NCBI GenBank assembly: GCA_905221605.1
Contig: CAJNDS010002826.1
Location: 1-64,000, forward strand
Length of the DNA stretch: 64,000 nucleotides
Source: Symbiodinium natans
Taxonomy: Eukaryota; Sar; Dinophyceae; Suessiales; Symbiodiniaceae
Reading direction: 5' to 3'
Positions 44,258-51,717 of the stretch are shown one piece after another (the stretch's first letter is position 1; every line of letters begins with the position of its first letter). A program made the translations under genes and the position numbers. The notes beneath the pieces were generated by a model. It did no database searches and was not told the DNA's origin. It was given only the letters and a program-made list of their open reading frames with translations.

Positions 44258-47200
44258 ATGTTTCCTTTTTTACCTTCACTCATCCCGCAGAGTGAGCCAT
44301 CCGCCCGAGTTCACGATTCCTTGGGAAAGTGGATTGCGTCTTGGGGGGGTCGGCCTGGTTTTTGCCAAATGCTGGGAAACCGAGCTGCAGAGACTTTAGG
44401 TGACGGTTGGGTGGACCTTTCAGCAGCCGATGTTTGGAGCTCTCTCATGTGTGATGTTGACCTTGCTAGGCAAGTTGAGAAGGTGCTGGAAGCGGATGTT
44501 GATTTTTTCGAAGGGGAGCTTAACAATCTCCTTTCCCAAGCACGAAATATAAATTGCGGGATTGGGCAACCGCCGAGGGCTCGGCCGAAGCGAACGTGTC
44601 AGTCCGTCACTCGGGAACCGGGGCTGTCGCGTTGTCAGTTTCGTAGTCACCTTCGTCGTCTCAAGCGTCAAAAGAAGCGACAGGCTTGCGCTCGGAAAAA
44701 ACGGAAACTGGCTTGCTTTAAGGCCTCGGCGCAGTATCGCCTCAAAAGGCATGGGCATCTACTTGTGGGTACCTGGAATACTCGGGGTTTGGGTGCCCCC
44801 AAAGGAGTGGATCCCGAAGGGAAAATTCGCGCCCTCTTCCGGCTTATGTCGGAGCGCAAATGGGGGTGCGCCTTATTAACAGACCTTCAATTCCCTGAGG
44901 ATGGGGTTTGTGAAGTTATGGCGCACGGGGAAACTTGGCTTCTCCTCCACGAGGGTAAGGTAGGTGTTGCCCTCAACCAACGCTGGGCAGCGCGGTGGCG
45001 AGAGGGGGGCTCTGTTGTTATCCGGGCTAAGGGGTGGTCCGACGGTGTCAGGGCCTTAGGCCTATGTCTTCCTGCTAAGGGCTGGAAAGCTGGGCTTCTT
45101 TTGGTACCGGTCTACGCTCCTTTGGCTCACCACACCCCCCTGGAACTGCGGGAAGAGTTTAGGGACAAACTGAGTCACATCTTGGACCATTCATCCTCGC
45201 GTCGGAGGCTCGTGGTTGGTGGTGATTTCAACGCCGAGGTAGGAGCTGTAAAAGACAGCAATTGGAGACATGTTTTGGGTCCATATGGCGATGATCGGCG
45301 CACCAAAGGAGGCGAAGAGCTGCTCCGCTTCTGCGAGCAGGAGCAACTCGTAGTTGCCAACACTTACACTCGCCAACGCCAACGTTCTAAAGCCACTTGG
45401 TACCATTTCAAGTGGGGCACTGCCCATGCCCTGGACCACTTCCTGGTTAGGTCAGTCGACCGTCGCTGGGTAGCCTCGGTACTCACCGTGCATTTTGCCT
45501 CCACTCAAGTATCGTCCGGGGGCAGCCGCCTGGGTCGCCCTGCGGCCCTTTCGACTGCGCCCTGGTTGGCGTACACGGACCACGACCCAGTCGAGCTTTC
45601 CTTGCGCGTTGGAAAAGATTGGTTGGGTGAACGTCGGTCGCAACAGTCGTCGGAAACCCGTCCACATGTGCTCCGTTTTTTGGGCTCTTCCCGAGAAGCG
45701 TCCGAGTTGCGGACCCAGTACGCGGAAGTTGTTTGTAAGGAGTTGGAAAGTCTCTCAGGCACCCGCGTCGATTGGGACCTCGTCGCCGGGGTAATGAAAC
45801 GGTCAGCCATCAAGGTGGTCGGTTTAACTCCAAAACGTCACGCAAAGCCTTGGTTGCAAGGGAAGGAATCGGAGCTCGTGGCTCTGGAAACTGCTGTGCG
45901 TAATCAAGAGTTGTCAGTCCGCACCGCTCGACGGGAGGGTGCTGCGGACCTTCAGCCCTTGATAGATGCTCGTCGTGTCGCTAGTTCAAATCTTCGGTCT
46001 GCAAAGCGTCGTTGGGAGGCATGTTGGTGGGATGACCTAGCTGCCCAGGCTAACTTAGCCGGTAGTAGCGGCAATGACTTTGCTTTTTGGCAGGTTTGCA
46101 AACAGCTGGGACTCAGAGAATCTGAGACCACTCGCACCGGTTGCAAACGCACTTGTTCTAATCTGGAGAAGGAGCGTGAGGCTTGGAAAAGTTTTCTGCA
46201 TGACATCCAAGCGGATGAAGGGGCGGTGGCGGAAGAGGTTTGGGAACATATCCCGGTCGCCGACGCAATTCACGAAAGTCTTGCCACCCTTCCTAGTCGA
46301 TCGGAGTTTAACGCGGCTCTTGCTAAAATGAAATTCGGTAAAAGGGGCGGGGACGATGATGTTACAGTCGAGCTGGTCCGTTTTGGGGGCGAGACCTTGA
46401 AGTTGACGATTTTTCAGGTTGTGTCCGACATGTGGAAAGAGGCGTCTGAGGCTGAGGCAGGTCACGAAGCCGATAAATGGTGCGCGTCCTCCAAATCTGG
46501 TGTTTGTATCCCTATGTTTAAAAACAAGGGGTCACGCAGTGACAAATCTAATTATCGCAATCTGGTCATGCTTTCGGTTTCTGCGAAACTTGTCGCTCGC
46601 ATTGTTGCCAGTCGTCTCACAACTTGGATTCCGGAGGAACAAAATGGTTTTAGACCACATCGCGGGATCGATGACGTGCAGCAGTTTATACGCCGTGTCT
46701 TGGAAGAAGTTTCGGTTGCTGCAGCTCCAGCTGCTTTTGGCTTGACCTGTTTCGACATTGTGCGTGCCTACACGCGAGTGTGCCGTACCGCATTGTGGAA
46801 GTTGCTATCGCGCCTCGGAGTCCCGGCTCCCTTCCTTAGCGTGCTTAAGGCACTGCATGAACATACGTGCTTTCGAGTCTTCGTTCACAACGGCTACTCG
46901 TCCTCGTGGTTTACCAATAGAGGTCTTCGAGAAGGTTGTCCTTCCTCCCCGGTGCTGTTTTCCATTTTCCACCATGCTGTCCTTCTTACGTTTCGTGCCC
47001 GTCGTGCGTCTCTGGCCCAGTCTTCGCAGTCAACGCCAGGAATTGCTTGGAATTTCAAAGTCGATGGTCATCTAACCCGCCCTGGTCGTGCTCGTCGTTC
47101 ATCCCGGGGGGTTCGCAGCGCGGTTATAGGAGATGTGGAGTTCGCCGATGACACAGCTCTTATTGGTTGGGTCGATGAGCTTAAAGGGGCCGAGGCTGTT

Positions 47201-49474
47201 TTCATTCAAACACTTTTAGACTGGTCACAAAAAGAACATGAAGGCAAACGTGAAAAATTGATCTTACTTCCAGGCGGGCGCAAGTCCACGGATGTTCTGA
47301 ATAAGTTTGAAGTGCGTATGTTAAAACACCTGGGAGCCACACACTGTGACTCTGCTGACCAATGGGCTGAAACCAAGAGGCGGGTGCAGGCAGGTTTCTT
47401 CGCGGTTAAAAGAGTCGCCAAGTATTGGTCGCTGGGCTCCAAACGGGGAAGGGGTAGCAGATCTGGCCTGTCAAACTGTAGAAAGTTGAGGGTCATGCGT
47501 TGTGTCTTGGAGGGTACTCTGCTGGCATGTTGCAAAACCAGGGTTTGGAGTCTGATGCAAGAACGTAAAGCCAACCAAGTCCTTGCCCGGGGCGTTCGTC
47601 GCTGCTTGGGCCTCGACCGTTTCAACATGCGGGATTTCGGGTACTCTGACGAGGCACTGCGCCAAATGGTCCAATGGAACGATTTTTCCTCCCTACTTCA
47701 TCGCAGCGTTCTTTTGTGGCTGGGGCATGTGGCCAGAATGGATTGTGGGCGTTTGCCTAAAATGGCCTTGTTCGGTTGGCCGGCTGGCCTGGAAAATCAT
47801 CGCTCGCCACGTTATACCTTCCCCATGTGGGCCCAATGGCTGCTGCAAAAGCATGGCATCTCTACCATGGATTGGTTCCGATTAGCTCAAAAACCTACTC
47901 GGAACTGGTTTAAAATTGTTGATGAGGCTTTGCCACGTTTGCGCCTTTCTGCGACCAAGTCCTTAGCTTTGGATCAGTGGAGACCAGGTCAGCCGGTGAA
48001 CGTCCCTCGCGTCCCCGCCGCCAAGTCTAGTGCATCGACCCCTTCGAATCAAGACTCCCCGTCTTTCAAATGTCCCGCCTGCAACTTTCAGGGTGAGAAT
48101 GCTCGCGCTCTGCAAATCCACTACGACAATGAGCATGCCATACAGGGAGGAAACCTGACTACGGTTGATGTGGGTCAGTGTCCTTTGTGTCTTAAAACTT
48201 TTGTCTATCAGCGGGAGAAAAAGAATCACAGGTGTCCGACCAAACCACAGACCTTGGAAGAGGTAGAAAAAATGCAGGAGTACCCTACGGTCCCAACCGC
48301 TCTAGACTGGTCAGCTGTCGATGTCTCGTCTTGGCAGATATACACCGATGGCTCGGGTCCGGTCAAAGGGGTGGCTCCCTTCGCCGGATGGGGGGTGGCA
48401 GTTTGGGACGGTAAGTCGGACTCAACTTCCCCCAACGTTCGCCTTTTTGGTCCGGTCTGTCTTTCCCCGGGGGACTCCAGGTATCTTGGAGCAGAATCCC
48501 ACACTAACAACGTTGGTGAACTTTCCGCAATGGTGGAGGCGTTAATTTGGCTCGAGCAGGAAGCACCGGGAGCGCCGTCAGTGCCGGCTACTTTATTTTA
48601 CGACTCGTCCTATGCCCATGGCATCATCACGGGGGCTTTCGTGCCCGAGGCCAACATCGCCCTAGCCGAAAAGGCCAAGTTCATTTATCAAAGGATTTCC
48701 CAGTCCCGACCCATCTTGTTTCAACATGTCAAGGGCCATTCTGGCAATAATGGCAATGATTGGGCAGACAAGCTGGCTGGCCAAGGAGCCAAAGGCCACC
48801 AAACCTCTCAGTCTAAGCGTTGGCTGGCCCCCATAAACGCCCCTCCTCAGGTGGATCCTTTATTGATTGATCATTGTTGGCGCTGTGGCAGGGTCTACTC
48901 GGGGCCGAAATACGCAAGACAGTTGGCAGGTCATGAAGCCTACTGCACAGTGTCCGGCGCCCCTCCCTCGCACATTCCGTGCAGAAGGAAATGCGGTCGC
49001 ACCTTCCCGTGGACCTTTGCTGTAGAAGGCAAGACTCGTCACCACGCCCGCGAGGCCCGTAGCATGCACGAAAAAATTTGCAGGGGGTCCGAGGAGCTCA
49101 CAAGAACGTGTCCTTTTTGCAACAAGCAACTCCCTAGAGGATACTCCGACGAATATTTACTAAAACACCGTGCCACGTGTCCTAGTCGCCCGGCAGATGC
49201 CCCTTCCCTTTCGTCCTTATGGGCTTGCCCGTCTTGCAAGGCTCGTGTGCCAGCTGACAAGCGGGAATCGCATGAATCTTACTGTAGAGGTTCGGTCAAA
49301 GAAAATCGTACGTGCAGCCAGTGTCGTGCTTTCTTTCAGACCATCGAGGCCTGCTGTGATCATGAAACTTGGTGCAGGGGCAGTGATGTTAAAAACAAAA
49401 CCTGCTCAAAATGCTCCAGGGTGTTTTCAACAATTGGTAGTCGCACTGCCCACGAAAAGTCGTGTTCGTCGTAA
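44087..49474 (+). CDS. ORF2 polyprotein, unit A: APE endonuclease, RT, RNase H, zinc fingers
   Basis: Single open frame of 1795 codons; residues from about 58 on are homologous to unit C. Endonuclease: GTWNTRG (228), PVYAP, GGDFN (378), LDHFLV, TDHDPVEL (~497), the active-site set of APE-type endonucleases, except that the usual Glu box reads LLTDLQF. RT: CIPMFKNKG (807), motif A CFDIVRAYTRV (Asp 890), GLREGCPSSPVLFSI, motif C FADDTA (Asp 1021 and 1022). C2H2 finger CPACNFQGENARALQIHYDN (1329). RNase H: YTDGS (Asp 1421), NNVGELSAM, FYDSSYA, KGHSGNNGNDWAD (1550). C terminus: six Cys-x2-3-Cys...His...Cys fingers (1597-1793), several linked by CRGS. The protein would nick DNA, prime reverse transcription there and remove template RNA. 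All catalytic residues are present, so the enzyme part could still be active; the N terminus is frameshifted. Confidence 0.93.
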   Translation: MYGLFFSFSLVFPVSSSFSSSCSPTLSLHSSLVPKIESRSGRCCYVLSRQDVGFRGGMFPFLPSLIPQSEPSARVHDSLGKWIASWGGRPGFCQMLGNRAAETLGDGWVDLSAADVWSSLMCDVDLARQVEKVLEADVDFFEGELNNLLSQARNINCGIGQPPRARPKRTCQSVTREPGLSRCQFRSHLRRLKRQKKRQACARKKRKLACFKASAQYRLKRHGHLLVGTWNTRGLGAPKGVDPEGKIRALFRLMSERKWGCALLTDLQFPEDGVCEVMAHGETWLLLHEGKVGVALNQRWAARWREGGSVVIRAKGWSDGVRALGLCLPAKGWKAGLLLVPVYAPLAHHTPLELREEFRDKLSHILDHSSSRRRLVVGGDFNAEVGAVKDSNWRHVLGPYGDDRRTKGGEELLRFCEQEQLVVANTYTRQRQRSKATWYHFKWGTAHALDHFLVRSVDRRWVASVLTVHFASTQVSSGGSRLGRPAALSTAPWLAYTDHDPVELSLRVGKDWLGERRSQQSSETRPHVLRFLGSSREASELRTQYAEVVCKELESLSGTRVDWDLVAGVMKRSAIKVVGLTPKRHAKPWLQGKESELVALETAVRNQELSVRTARREGAADLQPLIDARRVASSNLRSAKRRWEACWWDDLAAQANLAGSSGNDFAFWQVCKQLGLRESETTRTGCKRTCSNLEKEREAWKSFLHDIQADEGAVAEEVWEHIPVADAIHESLATLPSRSEFNAALAKMKFGKRGGDDDVTVELVRFGGETLKLTIFQVVSDMWKEASEAEAGHEADKWCASSKSGVCIPMFKNKGSRSDKSNYRNLVMLSVSAKLVARIVASRLTTWIPEEQNGFRPHRGIDDVQQFIRRVLEEVSVAAAPAAFGLTCFDIVRAYTRVCRTALWKLLSRLGVPAPFLSVLKALHEHTCFRVFVHNGYSSSWFTNRGLREGCPSSPVLFSIFHHAVLLTFRARRASLAQSSQSTPGIAWNFKVDGHLTRPGRARRSSRGVRSAVIGDVEFADDTALIGWVDELKGAEAVFIQTLLDWSQKEHEGKREKLILLPGGRKSTDVLNKFEVRMLKHLGATHCDSADQWAETKRRVQAGFFAVKRVAKYWSLGSKRGRGSRSGLSNCRKLRVMRCVLEGTLLACCKTRVWSLMQERKANQVLARGVRRCLGLDRFNMRDFGYSDEALRQMVQWNDFSSLLHRSVLLWLGHVARMDCGRLPKMALFGWPAGLENHRSPRYTFPMWAQWLLQKHGISTMDWFRLAQKPTRNWFKIVDEALPRLRLSATKSLALDQWRPGQPVNVPRVPAAKSSASTPSNQDSPSFKCPACNFQGENARALQIHYDNEHAIQGGNLTTVDVGQCPLCLKTFVYQREKKNHRCPTKPQTLEEVEKMQEYPTVPTALDWSAVDVSSWQIYTDGSGPVKGVAPFAGWGVAVWDGKSDSTSPNVRLFGPVCLSPGDSRYLGAESHTNNVGELSAMVEALIWLEQEAPGAPSVPATLFYDSSYAHGIITGAFVPEANIALAEKAKFIYQRISQSRPILFQHVKGHSGNNGNDWADKLAGQGAKGHQTSQSKRWLAPINAPPQVDPLLIDHCWRCGRVYSGPKYARQLAGHEAYCTVSGAPPSHIPCRRKCGRTFPWTFAVEGKTRHHAREARSMHEKICRGSEELTRTCPFCNKQLPRGYSDEYLLKHRATCPSRPADAPSLSSLWACPSCKARVPADKRESHESYCRGSVKENRTCSQCRAFFQTIEACCDHETWCRGSDVKNKTCSKCSRVFSTIGSRTAHEKSCSS

Positions 49475-49524
49475 TTCTGCGTGATTCCGTTTGTCGTCGT
49501 CTCTTTGCCTTCTCGTTCTGGGAT
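49475..49524. other. unit A 3' untranslated start
   Basis: 50 bp between the ORF2 stop and the first hairpin; no feature. Confidence 0.5.
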
Positions 49525-49625
49525 GTGGTCCTGCTCGCAGGAGACCACGCCCGCCCACCTTCTCCGGCTCTGGTCCCGTTCCCGGCAGCGGTCCTGCTCG
49601 CAGGAGACCGCTGGGTGCTCGCACC
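49525..49625 (+). other. three-hairpin 3' block, unit A
   Basis: Hairpin 1 (49525-49548): GTGGT-CCTGC-TC-GCAGG-AG-ACCAC. Hairpin 2 (49586-49613): CAGCGGT-CCTGC-TC-GCAGG-AG-ACCGCTG. Hairpin 3 (49614-49625): GGTGC-TC-GCACC. Hairpins 1 and 2 share the same inner stem and a 2-base AG bulge on the 3' side. The same block follows ORF2 in units B and C with paired substitutions. In this class of element the 3' UTR is what the RT recognises, so a template-recognition role is plausible. Confidence 0.85.
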
Positions 49626-49694
49626 GACCGACCGGCTGGCTTGCCTTCTGTGTCCACATCGTCACTCGTCGTTGGTTTGGTCGCTTTTCCTTCT

Positions 49695-49795
49695 GTTGCC
49701 CCGGCCCCCGTTTTTTTTTTGGTTTTTTTTTGTCTCTCTCCTTTCTTTTTTCTTCTTTTTTTTCTTTTTTCTCTTTCTCCTTTTCTTTCTTCTTT

Positions 49796-49892
<97 letters not shown>

Positions 49893-49957
49893 CTGTTTTA
49901 TTTTTTCTCCTCCTTCTTTCCTGTCTTTCTTTCTTTCCTTCTTTCTTTCTTGCTCTT
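49695..49957 (+). promoter_or_regulatory. polypyrimidine tract with (CT)~44
   Basis: T/C-rich sequence with a pure CT core at 49799-49888, ending near TTGCTCTTACAG at 49948-49960, a good 3' splice-acceptor context. In dinoflagellates such tracts can mark spliced-leader trans-splicing sites; that role is inference. Confidence 0.6.
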
Positions 49958-49960
49958 ACA

Positions 49961-50319
49961 GTCACGGCTGGACTTAAGACACTTCAGCAAAAAGCGCTAA
50001 CCACAAATTCCAGTTTTCGCGGCGCGCCACTCCCTGTCTTTTCTTGCCTCTCAAAGGTCGTTCACGATAGTTCATGTTTATTTTGGTTTTGTTTTGACAT
50101 GTGATGCTCACCAACCTGCAAGACTCCTGACTGAGATGCTATGCTTCTGTGTACCAGCCGTGTCAGTCATGACCTTGACATAATTCGGCTACACCAGACC
50201 GTTGCGCAACAGGCTTTTCTGGGAGTTGCTCGTCTTCGAAGGAAGGCGCCACTTGCGACTCTGGAGGCCAGTCCGTGGGTCAGGCCCCCCCTTCGTGCTA
50301 ACTGACATGTTGGTTGTCC

Positions 50320-50321
<2 letters not shown>
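49961..50321. other. spacer, unit B
   Basis: 360 bp between two pyrimidine tracts; no gene or repeat seen. Confidence 0.5.

Positions 50322-50415
<94 letters not shown>
50322..50415 (+). repeat. (CT)47 microsatellite ahead of ORF1
   Basis: Pure CT run, then CCCTTCAAAAATCTG and several AG dinucleotides before the ORF1 ATG ~100 bp downstream. Possible pyrimidine tract for trans-splicing of the ORF1 message. Confidence 0.95.
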
Positions 50416-50418
<3 letters not shown>

Positions 50419-50511
50419 TCAAAAATCTGTTGACCACTCATTTCTGGTAGCATTTGATCCAAGCATCCCCGCAGCCTGCACAAACTCCCCGCACCTCAGC
50501 AGCTCACCAGC

Positions 50512-51114
50512 ATGGCCACGCAAGCAGAAGTGGAAGAGCGCCTCACGCGGGTTGAGGACTCTCTGGGGGAGTGGCAGGCCACCTGCCGGGTGCGGGTGGA
50601 AAGGGTCCCCGGGTTGGAAACCAAGATCCAAGCCCTTTGCCAGGGAACCCGGGAGTTTTGGAGGCTCAAGCAAGATCTGGCAGGGGTACTGTGGGCGGAC
50701 GTGGAGAAGGTGATCTCTACCCTTCAAGACAGACCTCGCGCAGACTTGGTGAAGGCAGAGTTCTTCCAGGTGTTTGGAGACGCGTCTGCCGGTGACCTCC
50801 AGGGGGTGTTTGGGGTTGGTGGCAGGGTGGAAGACGCCAAAATTTTCGACATTAAGTTCAAACCCTCCTTGTCGGCATTGCGAGCGCACTCACTGGTCAG
50901 GACGCACCTGGGTCCCATCTTGAAAGGTGACCCAGAGGGACCTAGGTGTTGGGTACCTTTGAGCCAGGTTGAGATGAAGCGGAAGCGCAAGCGGGGTGCG
51001 GAGAAGGATGCGAACACGGCCCACCCAAAGTCCATGCCATCCCGGCCCACAGGCCGTGACCGCGGGCGACCGGCTGAGCACTCACGTCGAAGCCGTAGGG
51101 CGGGTCACCGCTGA
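50512..51114 (+). CDS. ORF1 protein, unit B
   Basis: 200 codons from ATG in CACCAGCATGGCC. N-terminal heptad-like helix (VEERLTRVEDSLGEWQATCR), a conserved LKQDL block, a central (V)FGVGG...FDIKFKPSLSALRAHSLV block, WVPLSQVEMK and a basic tail (KRKRKRGAEKD). This is the layout of LINE ORF1 proteins: oligomerisation helix, RNA-binding core and basic C terminus, forming the ribonucleoprotein with element RNA. No CCHC knuckle is seen. Intact with no frameshift, although its own ORF2 is defective. Confidence 0.75.
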   Translation: MATQAEVEERLTRVEDSLGEWQATCRVRVERVPGLETKIQALCQGTREFWRLKQDLAGVLWADVEKVISTLQDRPRADLVKAEFFQVFGDASAGDLQGVFGVGGRVEDAKIFDIKFKPSLSALRAHSLVRTHLGPILKGDPEGPRCWVPLSQVEMKRKRKRGAEKDANTAHPKSMPSRPTGRDRGRPAEHSRRSRRAGHR

Positions 51115-51384
51115 ATCTGATGCTCATCTTGCTTTCCTTGGGCCCATTTTCCCCTGCGCCTTGCAGTTGCCAGTAAGCGCTTCTGCTAATCCGCGTAGCC
51201 CAAAGATGACAGCGTCGTGATTTTCCTCTGTTTGCTTGACAAATCATGTGCGCGCTGGGTCTGACTGGCAACTGGTTGGGATCTGACAAGGCTCTGTTCG
51301 GAGGGAGATTCAGGGAGTTTGCTCGCTTGCAGGCTCCATCTATCTCCCGCGGAGTTTCTCCTGCTTCAGACCTTCAAGAAGCTT
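51115..51384. other. spacer after ORF1, unit B
   Basis: No gene seen; leads into the second pyrimidine tract. Confidence 0.5.
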
Positions 51385-51650
51385 CCTGGAGATAGTTTTT
51401 TTTTTTTCGTTCCCCTCACCACATTGGGTTTGCCCGCTCCTTTGCCAGCCCAAACTCCTCAAGCCGCTGTCTTCGCCAATTTGGCTTTGTGCTCCACACC
51501 CCTTCGCTTTCTCGCTCTCGCTTTTCTCTTCCCTCTTTCTCTTCTTCCTCTTTTCTCCTTCTCACCTCTTGCCCTTGATTGGTCTGTTTCCTTCGTCCTT
51601 TCTCCTCCCTTGTTCCTTTCAGTTTGACTCGCAGAGCTTCTTGTTTTTTT
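51385..51650 (+). promoter_or_regulatory. polypyrimidine region between ORF1 and ORF2, unit B
   Basis: T/C-rich stretch with TTTTTTTTTTTTC at its start and CTTTCTCGCTCTCGCTTTTC-like blocks. Followed by GCCAG and TTTTCAG acceptor-like sites in the ORF2 leader. Confidence 0.55.
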
Positions 51651-51661
51651 CATTTTGCGTG

Positions 51662-51717
51662 GCCAGACCGGGGGTCTTTTCAGGCCGTATCCCAGGAACG
51701 ACGACGACGACTAAGCC
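51662..51717 (+). other. conserved ORF2 leader, unit B
   Basis: GGGGGTCTTTTCAGGCCGTA then CCAGGAACGACGACGACGAC and TAAGCC; nearly identical to 56536-56580 in unit C. In unit B it is joined directly to the RT at 51718, where unit C continues with leader and endonuclease. Confidence 0.8.

Larger units (their letters stand above)
43640..49626 (+). mobile_element. non-LTR retrotransposon unit A
   Basis: Starts where similarity to the leader of unit C begins (CAGGTGCGT ... CGGTCCGGGGCAAACC) and ends after the three 3' hairpins. Contains a frameshifted ORF2 N-terminal segment, a long intact ORF2 and the 3' hairpin block. No ORF1 lies in front of it here, so it is 5'-truncated or its ORF1 was lost. 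No poly-A tail or target-site duplication was recognised. Unit boundaries are operational. Confidence 0.85.

Noticed and set aside
49360..49965. ORFs rich in Arg-Glu or Ser-Leu dipeptides here and at 50189, 56087 and 62162
   Set aside because: Direct translations of CT, GA and TTTCTC microsatellites.
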